Counted from the stretch's first letter, positions 17,996 to 26,624 are shown. The stretch is 46,908 nucleotides of DNA from Alphaproteobacteria bacterium (GCA_006226495.1 SBGU01000033.1:1-46908), one strand, 5' to 3'. Numbers and translations are program-made. The notes: a model not told the origin generated them from the sequence alone.

Positions 17996-20110
17996 TTACA
18001 CCGCGTTGAGCAGGGTATCATAGAGCTCCTGCACACTGGACAGAATGCGCGCCGCAGCGCCGTAAGCATTCTGGTAGACAATCAGGTTCGCCAGTTCTTC
18101 GTCCATGTTCACGCCGGAAACGTCCGAGTTGCGCTGAGCGATTTCATACTGAAGGGCGAGGTTATCTTCCTCGAGATTCTGGGCGCGCTGGGCCTGCAGG
18201 CCGGCGTTACCCAAGAAGCGGGCGACATATTGGGTCAGGGTCAGGGAGCCGGCTTTCAGCTCACCTGCCTCAGAGAAATTCACAAGGCCGGTTTCCAGGT
18301 CCTGGAACGCAAGCGCGCCACGCTGGTCACCGTCCGTCAGCGCCACATCACCCACAGCAGCGGACTGGTCGAACACGGCCAGCGACAGCATGTTGGGGTC
18401 GGATACGATGTCGGACCGGATGCTGATATCGCGACTTGCGTTCACATGAAAGGCATCGCCGATACCAAACGCCTGCGTGAAGCTGAGGCCGGACGAGCCG
18501 ATCAGTGTGGTATCGCTGACGACCTCGAGGGTGGCACCGGCATAACCACTGTTGGTGGTCCAGCCCAGTTCACCATTGGCATCGAGCGCAAAATTGAAAT
18601 AGGCGCCAAGGCCGGACACACTGTTCAACTGCGTGACCATGTCATTGTAGGTCGTGCCGGTCACCGGCACGGTGATGGTGGCAAGTTCCCGCCCATTTGC
18701 GCTCGTCACCTTGAAAGACATGCTTTCGGTCGAGACCATATTATGCGCTTCGCTGCCCGTGAGGCCGGTTTCATAAATGCCCGGCTGCGATGCCTCGATC
18801 AGGTTGTTCATGCCAAAAAAGTGCGAAAAACCGCGGCCGGCGCGCTGGCTGGGGTTGTCCGGATCGTCGGCAATGACCACGCCGTTCGACGACGAGGTCG
18901 CATTCAGGGACATGACGCCGTTGGTCAGGCTCAGGGTCCCAGCGCCACCAAGGCCGGTATTCACCTGGGTGATCAGGTCGTTGAAGGTCGCGGGCGGCGC
19001 GCTGTCGAAATCGACCGTCGTGGTTGCCACCACCTCGTTCGAGCCGTTGACCACGGCGAACGTTACGATACCCGTGAAATTGGGCGCCTGCGCACCATCG
19101 ACGATGGTGGCGTTGCCGGTCATGCTGTTGGGTGCCGGCACGGCCGAAAACTTGTTCTGGACCGCGTTGAACTGGTCCATCACATTGGCCGCCAGTTCCC
19201 CCAGCGACAGTGCAAGGTCAGTCAATTGACCATCGCGCATTTCCAGAAGGCCGGCCAGCTTGCCGGAACGGATGTTGGGGGTCAGGTCCTTGGCGGTGGA
19301 GGTTGCCGCCATCGTGTCCGGGTTCACACGCGAAATGGTGATGTTGGAAAAGACCGTGTCGGCCGCCACAACACCCGGGGCATCGTAGGACAGTTGCGAC
19401 AGGGTATTGTCCACAAGCGCATAACCCGACCCGGTGGTCACCGACACGCTGCCGTCCGAATTCCGGTTGACGTTGATATCGATATATTGGGACAGGTTCG
19501 CGAGCGCGTCAGCCAACTGGTTTTCCAGGCCGCCGGTTTCACCGCCCACAGACGCCTGGCGCACCAGCAGCGGGTTCAGTTCGTAAATGCGCTGCAGTTC
19601 TTCGTTTACCGCCGTTACCGTTTCGGAAATCTGGGCGCTGGCATCGCTGCGCAGGTTCTGGATCTCTTCCTGGAACAGGTTCATCTGGTCGGTAAAGCTG
19701 GAAAGCTCGGACAACATTTGTTGCCGGCGCAACACATCAGCCGGGTTCAGGGCCAGGTCGCCCATAGACTGGAACACCTGGTCGATACGCGCCGAAAGCG
19801 AGCTGTCCGATGCCGGGTCACCCAGAATGCCCTGCAGGCGGTCATGGAACTCGCGCTCGGCAGAATATTCGGACGTATTTGCATTGGCGGTGCGCAGCGC
19901 GGTTTCCAGATAGGTATCAACCACACGCTGAACGGCGGAAACACTGACGCCAACCGACTGCCCCTGAAGCACATTGGCTTCGGTCGTCACCCGCATGCGG
20001 GCATAATTTTCCGTATTGACGTTGGCCACGTTGTTGGACGTGACCCGGATGGCTTCCTGGTTTGCAAAAAGACCGCTGAGCGACGCTGAAAGGATGTTGT
20101 TAAGCGACAT
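17996..20110 (-). CDS. flgK: Flagellar hook-associated protein FlgK
   Basis: First hook-filament junction protein, 704 residues. The N-terminus SLNNILSASLSGLFANQEAIRVTSNNVANVNTENYARM carries the flagellar rod/hook motif. The region ALRTANANTSEYSAEREFHDRLQGILGD and DQVFQSMGDLALNP is FlgK-specific. The C-terminus YEIAQRNSDVSGVNMDEELANLIVYQNAYGAAARILSSVQELYDTLL is the flg_bbr_C helix. The middle is a large variable Ser/Thr/Asn-rich insertion, which explains the length compared with the 547 residues of E. coli FlgK. The start was chosen at 20110 (MSLNN, with GGGGGTG upstream) rather than 20125. A sigma-54 type promoter lies upstream at 20315-20331. Confidence 0.96.
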   Translation of the reverse strand: MSLNNILSASLSGLFANQEAIRVTSNNVANVNTENYARMRVTTEANVLQGQSVGVSVSAVQRVVDTYLETALRTANANTSEYSAEREFHDRLQGILGDPASDSSLSARIDQVFQSMGDLALNPADVLRRQQMLSELSSFTDQMNLFQEEIQNLRSDASAQISETVTAVNEELQRIYELNPLLVRQASVGGETGGLENQLADALANLSQYIDINVNRNSDGSVSVTTGSGYALVDNTLSQLSYDAPGVVAADTVFSNITISRVNPDTMAATSTAKDLTPNIRSGKLAGLLEMRDGQLTDLALSLGELAANVMDQFNAVQNKFSAVPAPNSMTGNATIVDGAQAPNFTGIVTFAVVNGSNEVVATTTVDFDSAPPATFNDLITQVNTGLGGAGTLSLTNGVMSLNATSSSNGVVIADDPDNPSQRAGRGFSHFFGMNNLIEASQPGIYETGLTGSEAHNMVSTESMSFKVTSANGRELATITVPVTGTTYNDMVTQLNSVSGLGAYFNFALDANGELGWTTNSGYAGATLEVVSDTTLIGSSGLSFTQAFGIGDAFHVNASRDISIRSDIVSDPNMLSLAVFDQSAAVGDVALTDGDQRGALAFQDLETGLVNFSEAGELKAGSLTLTQYVARFLGNAGLQAQRAQNLEEDNLALQYEIAQRNSDVSGVNMDEELANLIVYQNAYGAAARILSSVQELYDTLLNAV

Positions 20111-20314
20111 TGTCGGCACCCCCACTCAGGGCAACATATGCCGCACCCGGGAAAAGCATACCGGCAAAAGTCGCAGGGACCGACCGGCCAGACCGGATCG
20201 CCACACTCCTTTTTTCCGAAATTTTCCCTATTTGAAGCATATAGTTAGCCACTCTTTTTTGCATTTCCCTGCTGGCGGGGCCGCACTCGGCACACCTGCC
20301 CTCGCCCTATAATA

Positions 20315-20331
20315 AGCAAAGCCTGTGCCAA
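20315..20331 (-). promoter_or_regulatory. Sigma-54 (-24/-12) promoter for flgK-flgL
   Basis: On the minus strand the sequence reads TTGGCACAGGCTTTGCT. It matches the RpoN consensus TGGCAC-N5-TTGC exactly, with the invariant GG and GC separated by 10 bp. It lies about 205 bp upstream of the flgK start in the 352-bp gap 20111-20462. RpoN control of late flagellar genes is established in Caulobacter. The rest of this gap contains no gene that I can see. Confidence 0.75.
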
Positions 20332-20462
20332 AAGCAGGCAACGCCCTCCGGGACACGGCCTGACGCGAGAGGACAGAAATTCCCGAAAAAACCATCGGCG
20401 ATCAATTTTGCACTTTATCCGTGCGAAGGAATCTGCATAATAGAACAAAAGGAGAACATATC

Positions 20463-20981
20463 ATGCCATCTGCCCCTGCCTCCCCCCTGCCCCGCGCCCA
20501 TGATGCAGTCGCCGGCACACGCCCGGTCGCGGACATGATCGACCTGTCCGGCGCCGGCATGCGCACCAGGCAACTGCCGGCCGGTTCCGAATTCGGCAGC
20601 CGAAGGGACCTGCCAATCATGGGCAGGGCGCAGGGCGGCAATGACGGCAATCTGAATCTTGATACCGGCGCGCTGGACTGGACATTCCGGCCCGCCGACC
20701 TTCAGGGCGTGCGAGACGCATTTGCCGTGTTCGTAACCGGCGATTCCATGCTGCCCAAATACAAGGACCGCGACATGGCCTATGTACATCCGGGCAAGAC
20801 ACCGCGCCGTGGCCGTTATGTCCTGGTGGAAACCCGGGAACACAAGGGCTTCATAAAGCAGTTCGACCGCTGGGACGGCGACACGCTTGTGGTTCGGCAA
20901 TATAACCCCATCAAGGAAATCCGCATCCCGCGCACAGACGTGCTGCGCCTGATGCTGGTGATCGGCAGCCTGGACGCCTGA
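20463..20981 (+). CDS. S24 peptidase-fold protein without DNA-binding domain
   Basis: 172-residue protein whose C-terminal half is a LexA/UmuD-type S24 domain. The nucleophile Ser95 sits in VTGDSMLPKYKDRD, and Lys132 in KGFIKQFDRW would be the general base. The Ser-Lys separation is 37, the same as in LexA (Ser119/Lys156) and UmuD (Ser60/Lys97). The first 75 residues are Pro/Ala/Gly-rich with no helix-turn-helix. No Ala-Gly bond is found at the expected distance upstream of Ser95, so canonical self-cleavage looks unlikely. The ATG at 20463 follows AAGGAG; an upstream ATG at 20421 would add only 14 residues and no HTH. No umuC-like polymerase is nearby. It could be a UmuD-like, signal-peptidase-like or truncated repressor protein. 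Confidence 0.78.
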   Translation: MPSAPASPLPRAHDAVAGTRPVADMIDLSGAGMRTRQLPAGSEFGSRRDLPIMGRAQGGNDGNLNLDTGALDWTFRPADLQGVRDAFAVFVTGDSMLPKYKDRDMAYVHPGKTPRRGRYVLVETREHKGFIKQFDRWDGDTLVVRQYNPIKEIRIPRTDVLRLMLVIGSLDA

Positions 20982-20997
20982 ATGCCTGCTGCGACGC

Positions 20998-21579
20998 TCA
21001 GGTTTGCAACAAGGTGGCAACACGCGCCCTGAGCGCAGGCAACAGATCGGTTTCAAACCACGGGTTTTTCTTCGGCCAGCCGCGGTTCCTGGGGCTTGGG
21101 TGCGGCAAAGGCATGATATCGGGCCAAAAAGCCTGCCAGCCTGCCACGGTTTCGGTGAGCGTTGAGCCTCGCCGCCCCGGCAAATGCCAGGCCTGGGCAT
21201 AGGCGCCGATCAAGAGGCTGAGCTGCAGGTTCGGCAGCGCAGCCAGAAGCTGGGCGCGCCAGGCCGGCGCGCATGCCGCGCGCGGCGGCAAGTCGCCATT
21301 TTTGCCACCGCCCGGAAAACACAGCGCCATGGGCAGGATCGCAATCCTGGCGGGGTCGTAGAAGGTGGCGCGGTCGATACCGAGCCAGCTACGCAGCCGG
21401 TCGCCGGACGGGTCATCGAACGGGATACCTTTTTCATGGGTAATCCGGCCAGGTGCCTGCCCTGCGATCAGGATCTTTGCCCGCGGATCAAGCTGGACAA
21501 TCGGCTTTGGCCCCAGCGGCAGGTCCGCGCAAAGCCTGCACGCCCGCACTTCCGCGATCAATTTTTGGTATGCCTGCAT
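20998..21579 (-). CDS. Uracil-DNA glycosylase superfamily protein (four-cysteine type)
   Basis: 193-residue member of the uracil-DNA glycosylase superfamily, probably acting in base-excision repair. Four cysteines (C14-x2-C17 and C87-x15-C103) match the spacing of the [4Fe-4S] ligands of family 4/5 enzymes. The first catalytic segment is GQAPGRITHEKGIPFDDPSG, related to the GEAPG..ED..G.PF motif of family 4. The second is LPHPSPRN, with His160, resembling the HPSPRN loop of SMUG1-type enzymes. GGGGGAGG precedes the start. It ends 16 bp from the convergent S24-domain gene. Substrate (uracil or another damaged base) cannot be told from the sequence. Confidence 0.82.
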   Translation of the reverse strand: MQAYQKLIAEVRACRLCADLPLGPKPIVQLDPRAKILIAGQAPGRITHEKGIPFDDPSGDRLRSWLGIDRATFYDPARIAILPMALCFPGGGKNGDLPPRAACAPAWRAQLLAALPNLQLSLLIGAYAQAWHLPGRRGSTLTETVAGWQAFWPDIMPLPHPSPRNRGWPKKNPWFETDLLPALRARVATLLQT

Positions 21580-21705
21580 AAACCTCCCCCTGCCCGCGCC
21601 GCCAGCTAAGCAGGCCGACAGGCCGCTGGCAAATCACATGTCATAGCAGGGTGCCACGAACCACCGGTGCACGGCATTTGTTCGACCATGCATTTAGGCT
21701 AAGGG

Positions 21706-21791
21706 TGGTGCGCCCGGCCGGGATCGAACCGGCACGACCAAAGGTCGAGAGATTTTAAGTCTCTTGCGTCTACCAGTTTCGCCACGGGCGC
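21706..21791 (-). tRNA. tRNA-Leu (anticodon UAA)
   Basis: An 86-nt tRNA read on the minus strand. The acceptor stem GCGCCCG pairs with CGGGCGC, with A discriminator and an encoded CCA. The D-arm TGGCGAAACTGGTAGACGC is the leucine type. The anticodon stem AGAGA/TCTCT encloses the loop CTTAAAA, giving anticodon TAA. A short variable arm (CGACCTTTGGTCG) and T-arm GCCGG-TTCGATC-CCGGC follow. It reads UUA/UUG codons, which are rare in this GC-rich sequence. Confidence 0.97.
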
Positions 21792-21828
21792 CCCTCGGTG
21801 CGGATGGTCCGGCAGTTGCGTCAGTCGC

Positions 21829-21858
21829 GTTATAGACCAGCGCGCGCCGGCGAAACAA
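21829..21858 (-). promoter_or_regulatory. Putative sigma-70 promoter of tRNA-Leu
   Basis: On the minus strand, TTGTTT (21853-21858) and TATAAC (21829-21834) are separated by 18 bp, with the -10 box about 38 bp upstream of the mature tRNA 5' end. Confidence 0.5.
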
Positions 21859-21954
21859 CGCCCAAAATGCCGGAGGTGCGACAAATCCTGTTGCATTCAC
21901 GCCAAAGCCTTGCTTTGGTGCGGCTCCCCGCAAATGCGAGAGAGGTACCCGAAG

Positions 21955-22812
21955 ATGAGCGACCGTTATGTGCTGACCCTATCCTGCCCCGACCAGGCCG
22001 GCATCGTTGCCGACATTTCCGGGCTGCTGGCGGCAGAAGGTTGCAACATCACCTCGAGCGACCAGTTCGGTGACGAACTGGGCGGCTGTTTTTTCATGCG
22101 TGTGGCCTTCACGCCGACCGGTAAACCGGTTGAAGAAACAGCCCTGCGCGCCACCATCGGTGCCCACGCCGAAAAATTCGGCATGCAATGGGCGCTGCAT
22201 AACCTGGCGCGCCCGCAGCGTGTGCTGGTGATGGTGTCGAAATTCGACCACTGCCTGATGGATATCCTGTACCGCTGGCAGCGCGGCGCCTTGCCGATGG
22301 AATTGCCGGCCGTGGTGTCGAACCATATGGACGCCTACCAACTGACCGCATCCTACAATATCCCGTTCCATCACTGGCCGGTGAACAAGGAAAACAAGGC
22401 GGAACAGGAAGCCCGCCTTCTGAAGCTGATCGACGACGAACAGATCGACCTGATCGTGCTTGCCCGCTATATGCAGGTTTTGTCGAACAAGGTGTGCGAA
22501 CGGCTGGCGGGCCGGGTGATCAACATCCACCACAGTTTCCTGCCCAGCTTCAAGGGCGCGCTGCCGTACCAGCAGGCACACACGAAGGGTGTGAAACTGA
22601 TTGGCGCCACCGCGCATTATGTGACGGCAGACCTGGATGAAGGCCCGATCATCGAACAGAATGTCGCGCGTGTGAACCATGCCATGACGCCGGACGACCT
22701 GGTGGCCACCGGCCGCGATGTCGAGCGTATCACGCTCGCGGAAGCCCTGAAGCTGCACCTGGAGCACCGGGTGCTGCTGAACGGCAACAAAACCGTGGTT
22801 TTCAAGCGCTAG
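21955..22812 (+). CDS. purU: Formyltetrahydrofolate deformylase PurU
   Basis: Hydrolyses 10-formyl-THF to formate and THF, balancing one-carbon pools and supplying formate for purine synthesis. The 285-residue protein has an N-terminal ACT domain (YVLTLSCPDQAGIVADISGLLAAEGCNI) for ligand sensing. The formyltransferase-fold domain has the catalytic INIHHSFLPSFKGALPY (Asn and His) and LDEGPII (Asp). The start was chosen at 21955 because it matches the usual PurU start and follows GAGAGAGG; an earlier in-frame ATG at 21910 has no family support. Its stop codon shares the palindrome CTAG with the stop of the convergent CinA-domain gene. Confidence 0.96.
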   Translation: MSDRYVLTLSCPDQAGIVADISGLLAAEGCNITSSDQFGDELGGCFFMRVAFTPTGKPVEETALRATIGAHAEKFGMQWALHNLARPQRVLVMVSKFDHCLMDILYRWQRGALPMELPAVVSNHMDAYQLTASYNIPFHHWPVNKENKAEQEARLLKLIDDEQIDLIVLARYMQVLSNKVCERLAGRVINIHHSFLPSFKGALPYQQAHTKGVKLIGATAHYVTADLDEGPIIEQNVARVNHAMTPDDLVATGRDVERITLAEALKLHLEHRVLLNGNKTVVFKR

Positions 22813-23576
22813 GCGATTTCCGAAAGCTCATCGGCCTTGAAGCCGGCGTCCGCACAGAAGGCCTGCACGGCAGCCATGGCGGCTGTCACCAGGGCTACAT
22901 CGGCACTGCGCACCACCACCTGCGCGCCATAATCGCCCGCCTTGTAGAAGGGATAGCTGCCGATTGAGGTGCCGGGGAACTGTTCCTGAACGCTACCCAA
23001 GGGCCCCGCAATCTTGCTTTCCGGCGCATGGATGCTGAGCGACTGGGTCCAGACCTTGCGGCCAACCCGCAAAAGCGGACGAATGCCCTCGAGCATTGCC
23101 TGCATGATCTTGGGTACGCCGGCCAGGATGAAGACATTGTCCTTGCGGATGCCCGGCGCGATCGACACCGGGTTTTCGACCAGTTCACCACCTTCCGGCA
23201 CCCGCGCCATGCGCTGGCGCGCCGGGGTGAAATTCTCGGCGCCGTAATAGGCTTCCATCTTGGCATACGCTTCCGGGTGGGTAACCACGGGCACCCCAAA
23301 GGCAACCGCAATACTGTCGACCGTGATATCATCATGGGTCGGGCCGATGCCGCCCGTGGTGAACACATAATCATAGCGCGTGCGCATGGCATTGAGCGCA
23401 TCGGCGATTTCAGCCTCGATATCGGGCACCACACGCGCTTCCTTCAACTGGATTCCGGCCTCGTTCAGCCATTTGGCCAGATAGGCCATATTCAGGTCCT
23501 GCGTGCGGCCTGACAGGATTTCATCCCCGATGATCAGAAGGGCGGCGCTGACGTCTTGGCTTGGGGTCGCGGTCAT
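22809..23576 (-). CDS. CinA N-terminal/MoCF-domain protein (competence/damage-inducible protein A family)
   Basis: 255-residue protein with the molybdopterin-binding-like MoCF_biosynth fold. Signatures are [18 protein letters not shown] at the start and the [15 protein letters not shown] loop (about residues 90-104), both diagnostic of CinA/MoaB/MogA-type domains. [23 protein letters not shown] continues the CinA arrangement. The C-terminal nicotinamide-nucleotide amidase domain of full-length CinA (about 410 residues) is absent, as in many alphaproteobacteria where it is encoded separately. The N-domain is known as an ADP-ribose pyrophosphatase in some CinA proteins. A Moco function is not implied. 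It overlaps the 3' end of purU by 4 bp. Confidence 0.88.
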   Translation of the reverse strand: MTATPSQDVSAALLIIGDEILSGRTQDLNMAYLAKWLNEAGIQLKEARVVPDIEAEIADALNAMRTRYDYVFTTGGIGPTHDDITVDSIAVAFGVPVVTHPEAYAKMEAYYGAENFTPARQRMARVPEGGELVENPVSIAPGIRKDNVFILAGVPKIMQAMLEGIRPLLRVGRKVWTQSLSIHAPESKIAGPLGSVQEQFPGTSIGSYPFYKAGDYGAQVVVRSADVALVTAAMAAVQAFCADAGFKADELSEIA

Positions 23577-23617
23577 GGTTTTCCCGGTTCATTCTGTGCA
23601 CAAATTCGTAACTGGGC

Positions 23618-23647
23618 TTGCACTTTAGCCGCAGTTCCGGCTTTAGT
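23618..23647 (+). promoter_or_regulatory. Putative sigma-70 promoter of frmA
   Basis: TTGCAC (23618-23623) and TTTAGT (23642-23647) are separated by 18 bp, ending about 40 bp before the frmA start codon. The -10 box is a 4/6 match. Confidence 0.35.
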
Positions 23648-23687
23648 ACAAACAGGAATTACACACGCCGACACAAGAGGGAAAATC

Positions 23688-24791
23688 ATGAAAACACGTG
23701 CAGCCGTCGCATGGGGCGCAGGCAAACCGCTGAGCATCGAAACCGTTGATCTGGCTGGTCCGCGCCCGGGTGAAGTCTTGGTTGAAATCAAGGCGACGGG
23801 TGTGTGCCACACCGACGCTTTCACCCTGTCCGGCGATGATCCCGAAGGCGCGTTTCCGGCCATCCTGGGCCATGAAGGCGCCGGTGTTGTGGTCGAGGTC
23901 GGCGAAGGCGTGAAAAGCGTGAAGCCGGGTGACCATGTGATCCCGCTTTACACCCCCGAATGCCGCGAATGCGATTATTGCCTGCACCCCAAAACCAACC
24001 TCTGCCAGGCCATCCGCCCGACCCAGGGCCAGGGCCTGATGCCGGACGGCACCAGCCGTTTCTCCATCGATGGCAAACCGATCCTGCACTATATGGGCTG
24101 TTCGACCTTCTCGAACTATACCGTGCTGCCGGAAATCGCGGTCGCCAAGGTGCGCCCTGACGCGCCGTTCGACAAGATCTGCTACATCGGCTGCGGGGTC
24201 ACCACCGGTGTGGGCGCCGTGGTGTTCGACGCCAAGGTGGAACCGGGCTCGAACGTCGTGGTATTTGGCCTGGGCGGTATCGGCCTGAACGTTATTCAGG
24301 GTGCCCGCATGGTTGGCGCCAACAAGATTATCGGCATCGACATCAACAATGCGCGCGAGGCAATGGGCCGCCAGTTCGGCATGACCCATTTCATCAACCC
24401 CAAGGAAACCGACGTCATGGCCGCCATTGCCGACCTGACGAACGGCGGCGCCGACTATAGTTTCGAATGTATCGGCAACGTGAACACCATGCGCCAGGCG
24501 CTGGAATGCTGCCACAAGGGCTGGGGCGAAAGCATCATCATCGGCGTGGCCGGTGCGGGCCAGGAAATCTCCACCCGTCCGTTCCAACTGGTCACCGGCC
24601 GTGTCTGGCGCGGTTCGGCCTTCGGTGGCGCCCGCGGCCGGACGGATGTGCCCAAGATTGTCGACTGGTACATGGACGGCAAGATCAATATCGACGACCT
24701 GATCACCCACACCATGCCGCTGGATGACATCAACAAGGCCTTCGACCTGATGCACCACGGCGAAAGCATCCGCAGTGTGGTGATCTACTGA
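23688..24791 (+). CDS. frmA: S-(hydroxymethyl)glutathione dehydrogenase / class III alcohol dehydrogenase
   Basis: Oxidises the spontaneous formaldehyde-glutathione adduct to S-formylglutathione with NAD+ in the cytoplasm, the first enzymatic step of glutathione-dependent formaldehyde detoxification. The 367-residue protein has catalytic zinc ligands Cys40 (TGVCHTDAF), His62 (LGHEGAG) and Cys169 (IGCGVTTG). The structural zinc ligands are Cys92, 95, 98 and 106 (CRECDYC..C). [15 protein letters not shown] is the NAD-binding Rossmann loop. The ATG at 23688 follows GAGGGAAAATC. It is coupled to the next gene by a TGATG stop/start overlap. No formaldehyde-responsive regulator (FrmR) is adjacent. 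Confidence 0.97.
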   Translation: MKTRAAVAWGAGKPLSIETVDLAGPRPGEVLVEIKATGVCHTDAFTLSGDDPEGAFPAILGHEGAGVVVEVGEGVKSVKPGDHVIPLYTPECRECDYCLHPKTNLCQAIRPTQGQGLMPDGTSRFSIDGKPILHYMGCSTFSNYTVLPEIAVAKVRPDAPFDKICYIGCGVTTGVGAVVFDAKVEPGSNVVVFGLGGIGLNVIQGARMVGANKIIGIDINNAREAMGRQFGMTHFINPKETDVMAAIADLTNGGADYSFECIGNVNTMRQALECCHKGWGESIIIGVAGAGQEISTRPFQLVTGRVWRGSAFGGARGRTDVPKIVDWYMDGKINIDDLITHTMPLDDINKAFDLMHHGESIRSVVIY

Positions 24792-25633
24792 TGTCCTTCG
24801 AGGTTATCAGCGAAACCGCCTGTTTTGGTGGCACGCAGGGTTATTACCGGCACCAGTCTGCGAAAACCCGAACCGCCATGCGCTTTTCGGTTTTCACCCC
24901 GCCACAGGCGAAGGGTGGCAAGAAGGTCCCGGTGCTTTGGTACCTTTCGGGCCTCACCTGCACGGAAGACAATGCGACCGTGAAGGCCGGGTTCCAGCGC
25001 GTGGCGGCGGAACTGGGCCTGATGGTCGTCTGCCCTGATACCAGCCCGCGCGGTGAGGGTGTGGCGAATGTCGAGGAATGGGATTTTGGCCAGGGCGCCG
25101 GCTTTTATGTCGATGCAACCGAAAAACCCTGGGCCGAGCATTTCCAGATGTACAGCTATGTGACAGACGAACTGCCGGCGCTGGTCGCCGAACAGTTCCC
25201 GGCAGACATGGGCAAACAGGGTATCACCGGCCATTCCATGGGCGGGCACGGTGCCCTGACCCTGTTCCTGAAAAACCCGGGCCAATACCGGTCGGTTTCG
25301 GCGTTTGCGCCGATTGTGGCGCCCATGTCCTGCCCGTGGGGCCAGAAGGCGCTGCCCGGTTATCTGGGCGACAACCCGGCACGCTGGGCAGAACATGATG
25401 CCTGCAAACTTTTGGAAGGCAGTGGCGCCCTGGATACCGACATCCTGATCGACCAGGGCCTGTCGGACCCGTTCCTGGAAAACCAGCTCAAACCCGAACT
25501 GTTCGAGACGGCGTGCGAAAAGGTCGGCCAGAAACTGACACTTCGGCGCCATGAAGGCTATGACCATGGGTATTTCTTCATCGCCACCTTCATCGAGGAC
25601 CATCTGAAACACCATGCCGAACGGCTGGCCTGA
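24791..25633 (+). CDS. fghA: S-formylglutathione hydrolase
   Basis: Serine esterase of the D family that hydrolyses S-formylglutathione to formate and glutathione, completing the pathway started by frmA. It is 280 residues, the normal size. Motifs are WYLSGLTCTEDNATVKAGFQ, the nucleophile motif TGHSMGGHGAL, an Asp-containing DQGLSDPFLENQLKPE and the catalytic His in RRHEGYDHGYFFI. The ATG overlaps the frmA stop by one base, so expression is coupled to frmA. The formate produced may connect to the one-carbon pool handled by purU, 1 kb upstream. Confidence 0.97.
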   Translation: MSFEVISETACFGGTQGYYRHQSAKTRTAMRFSVFTPPQAKGGKKVPVLWYLSGLTCTEDNATVKAGFQRVAAELGLMVVCPDTSPRGEGVANVEEWDFGQGAGFYVDATEKPWAEHFQMYSYVTDELPALVAEQFPADMGKQGITGHSMGGHGALTLFLKNPGQYRSVSAFAPIVAPMSCPWGQKALPGYLGDNPARWAEHDACKLLEGSGALDTDILIDQGLSDPFLENQLKPELFETACEKVGQKLTLRRHEGYDHGYFFIATFIEDHLKHHAERLA

Positions 25634-25646
25634 GCGGGGGATTGCC

Positions 25647-26606
25647 ATGATACGCCTGCTTGCCGCCCTGATTGTCGCCTTCAGCTTCCTGAGCCTGCCC
25701 GCCAGCGCCCACCAGGACCCGGAAATCGCGGGTTATATCCAGGTGGACGGCGGGCGCATCTGGTACCGCCTGAACGGTGCAGAACATCTGGGCAAACGCC
25801 CGGCGATTATCGTGATGCACGGCGGGCCGGGCGGCACACACCGGGGCAACATGCCCTATGTGCAGCTTTCCGACACCTACCCCGTGATCCTGTATGACCA
25901 GTTGGGCACCGGCAATTCGGACCGCACGGCGGACAAAAGCGAATGGACGGTCGAACATTTTGTCGGCGAAATCGATGCCATCCGCAAGGCGCTGGACCTC
26001 AGGGACGTGGTGATCGCGGGCCATAGCTGGGGCGGCACCCTGGCGGCGGAATATGCCGTGCGCCGGCCGGAAGGGCTGAAAGCGGCCATCCTGTCGAGCC
26101 CGCTGATTTCCACCCACCAGTGGCTGGCCGACAATCAGGAATGGATCGACCAGTTGCCGGCCGCGACCGCAGCCACCATCCGCAAGCATGAGGCCGAGGG
26201 CACCACGAACGCGCCCGAATACCGCGCTGCGGAGCAGGAATTCTACCGCCACCATATGTGCCGCCAGACACCCTGCCCCGGCCAGCGCTACCGTGTGGAC
26301 GGCCCCAAGGGCAATGGCGAGATGTATGAATATATGTGGGGCCCGACCGAGTTTTTCGCACCCGGCACCCTGAAGGATTATGACGTCAGCCCGCGCCTGA
26401 AGGACATCAATGTGCCGACCCTTATGGTGTGCGGCGAGTTCGACGAGGCCGCCCCCAAAAGCTGCCGCCGTTTCGCAGGCATGATTGACGGCAGCAGTAC
26501 CATCATCGTACCGGACGCCGGGCATGCCACCATGGCCGAAAACGAGCCCATGTATGTCAGCGCCGTTCGCACGTTCCTAACGAAAGCGCTGGGTGCACGC
26601 GAATAG
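25647..26606 (+). CDS. Exported alpha/beta hydrolase, proline iminopeptidase-like (S33)
   Basis: 319-residue alpha/beta hydrolase with a signal peptide (MIRLLAALIVAFSFLSLPASAHQ), so predicted periplasmic. The oxyanion motif MHGGPGGTHRGNMP is typical of proline iminopeptidase/tricorn-factor (S33) enzymes. The nucleophile is in AGHSWGGTLA, with an Asp in VCGEFDEAAP and a His in PDAGHATMAEN. Four cysteines in the cap (CRQTPC and others) could form disulfides in the periplasm. The ATG at 25647 follows GAGCGGGGG, 13 bp after fghA, so it may be transcribed with frmA-fghA, although a formaldehyde role is not obvious. A hairpin terminator follows. Confidence 0.86.
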   Translation: MIRLLAALIVAFSFLSLPASAHQDPEIAGYIQVDGGRIWYRLNGAEHLGKRPAIIVMHGGPGGTHRGNMPYVQLSDTYPVILYDQLGTGNSDRTADKSEWTVEHFVGEIDAIRKALDLRDVVIAGHSWGGTLAAEYAVRRPEGLKAAILSSPLISTHQWLADNQEWIDQLPAATAATIRKHEAEGTTNAPEYRAAEQEFYRHHMCRQTPCPGQRYRVDGPKGNGEMYEYMWGPTEFFAPGTLKDYDVSPRLKDINVPTLMVCGEFDEAAPKSCRRFAGMIDGSSTIIVPDAGHATMAENEPMYVSAVRTFLTKALGARE

Positions 26607-26624
26607 GCCGAACCATACCCAAAC

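Noticed and set aside
17090-20089. A 999-codon open frame on the plus strand
   Set aside because: It is antisense to flgL and flgK, rich in His/Arg/Gln and without recognisable motifs. Long antisense frames are expected at this GC content.
20308-20313. A perfect TATAAT upstream of the S24-domain gene
   Set aside because: No usable -35 box lies 16-18 bp upstream, and it is 150 bp from the start codon. It sits beside the sigma-54 site that reads the other way.
21706-21791. tRNA-Leu as an integration site for a mobile element
   Set aside because: No integrase, no repeated tRNA 3' end and no change in gene content is seen on either side.
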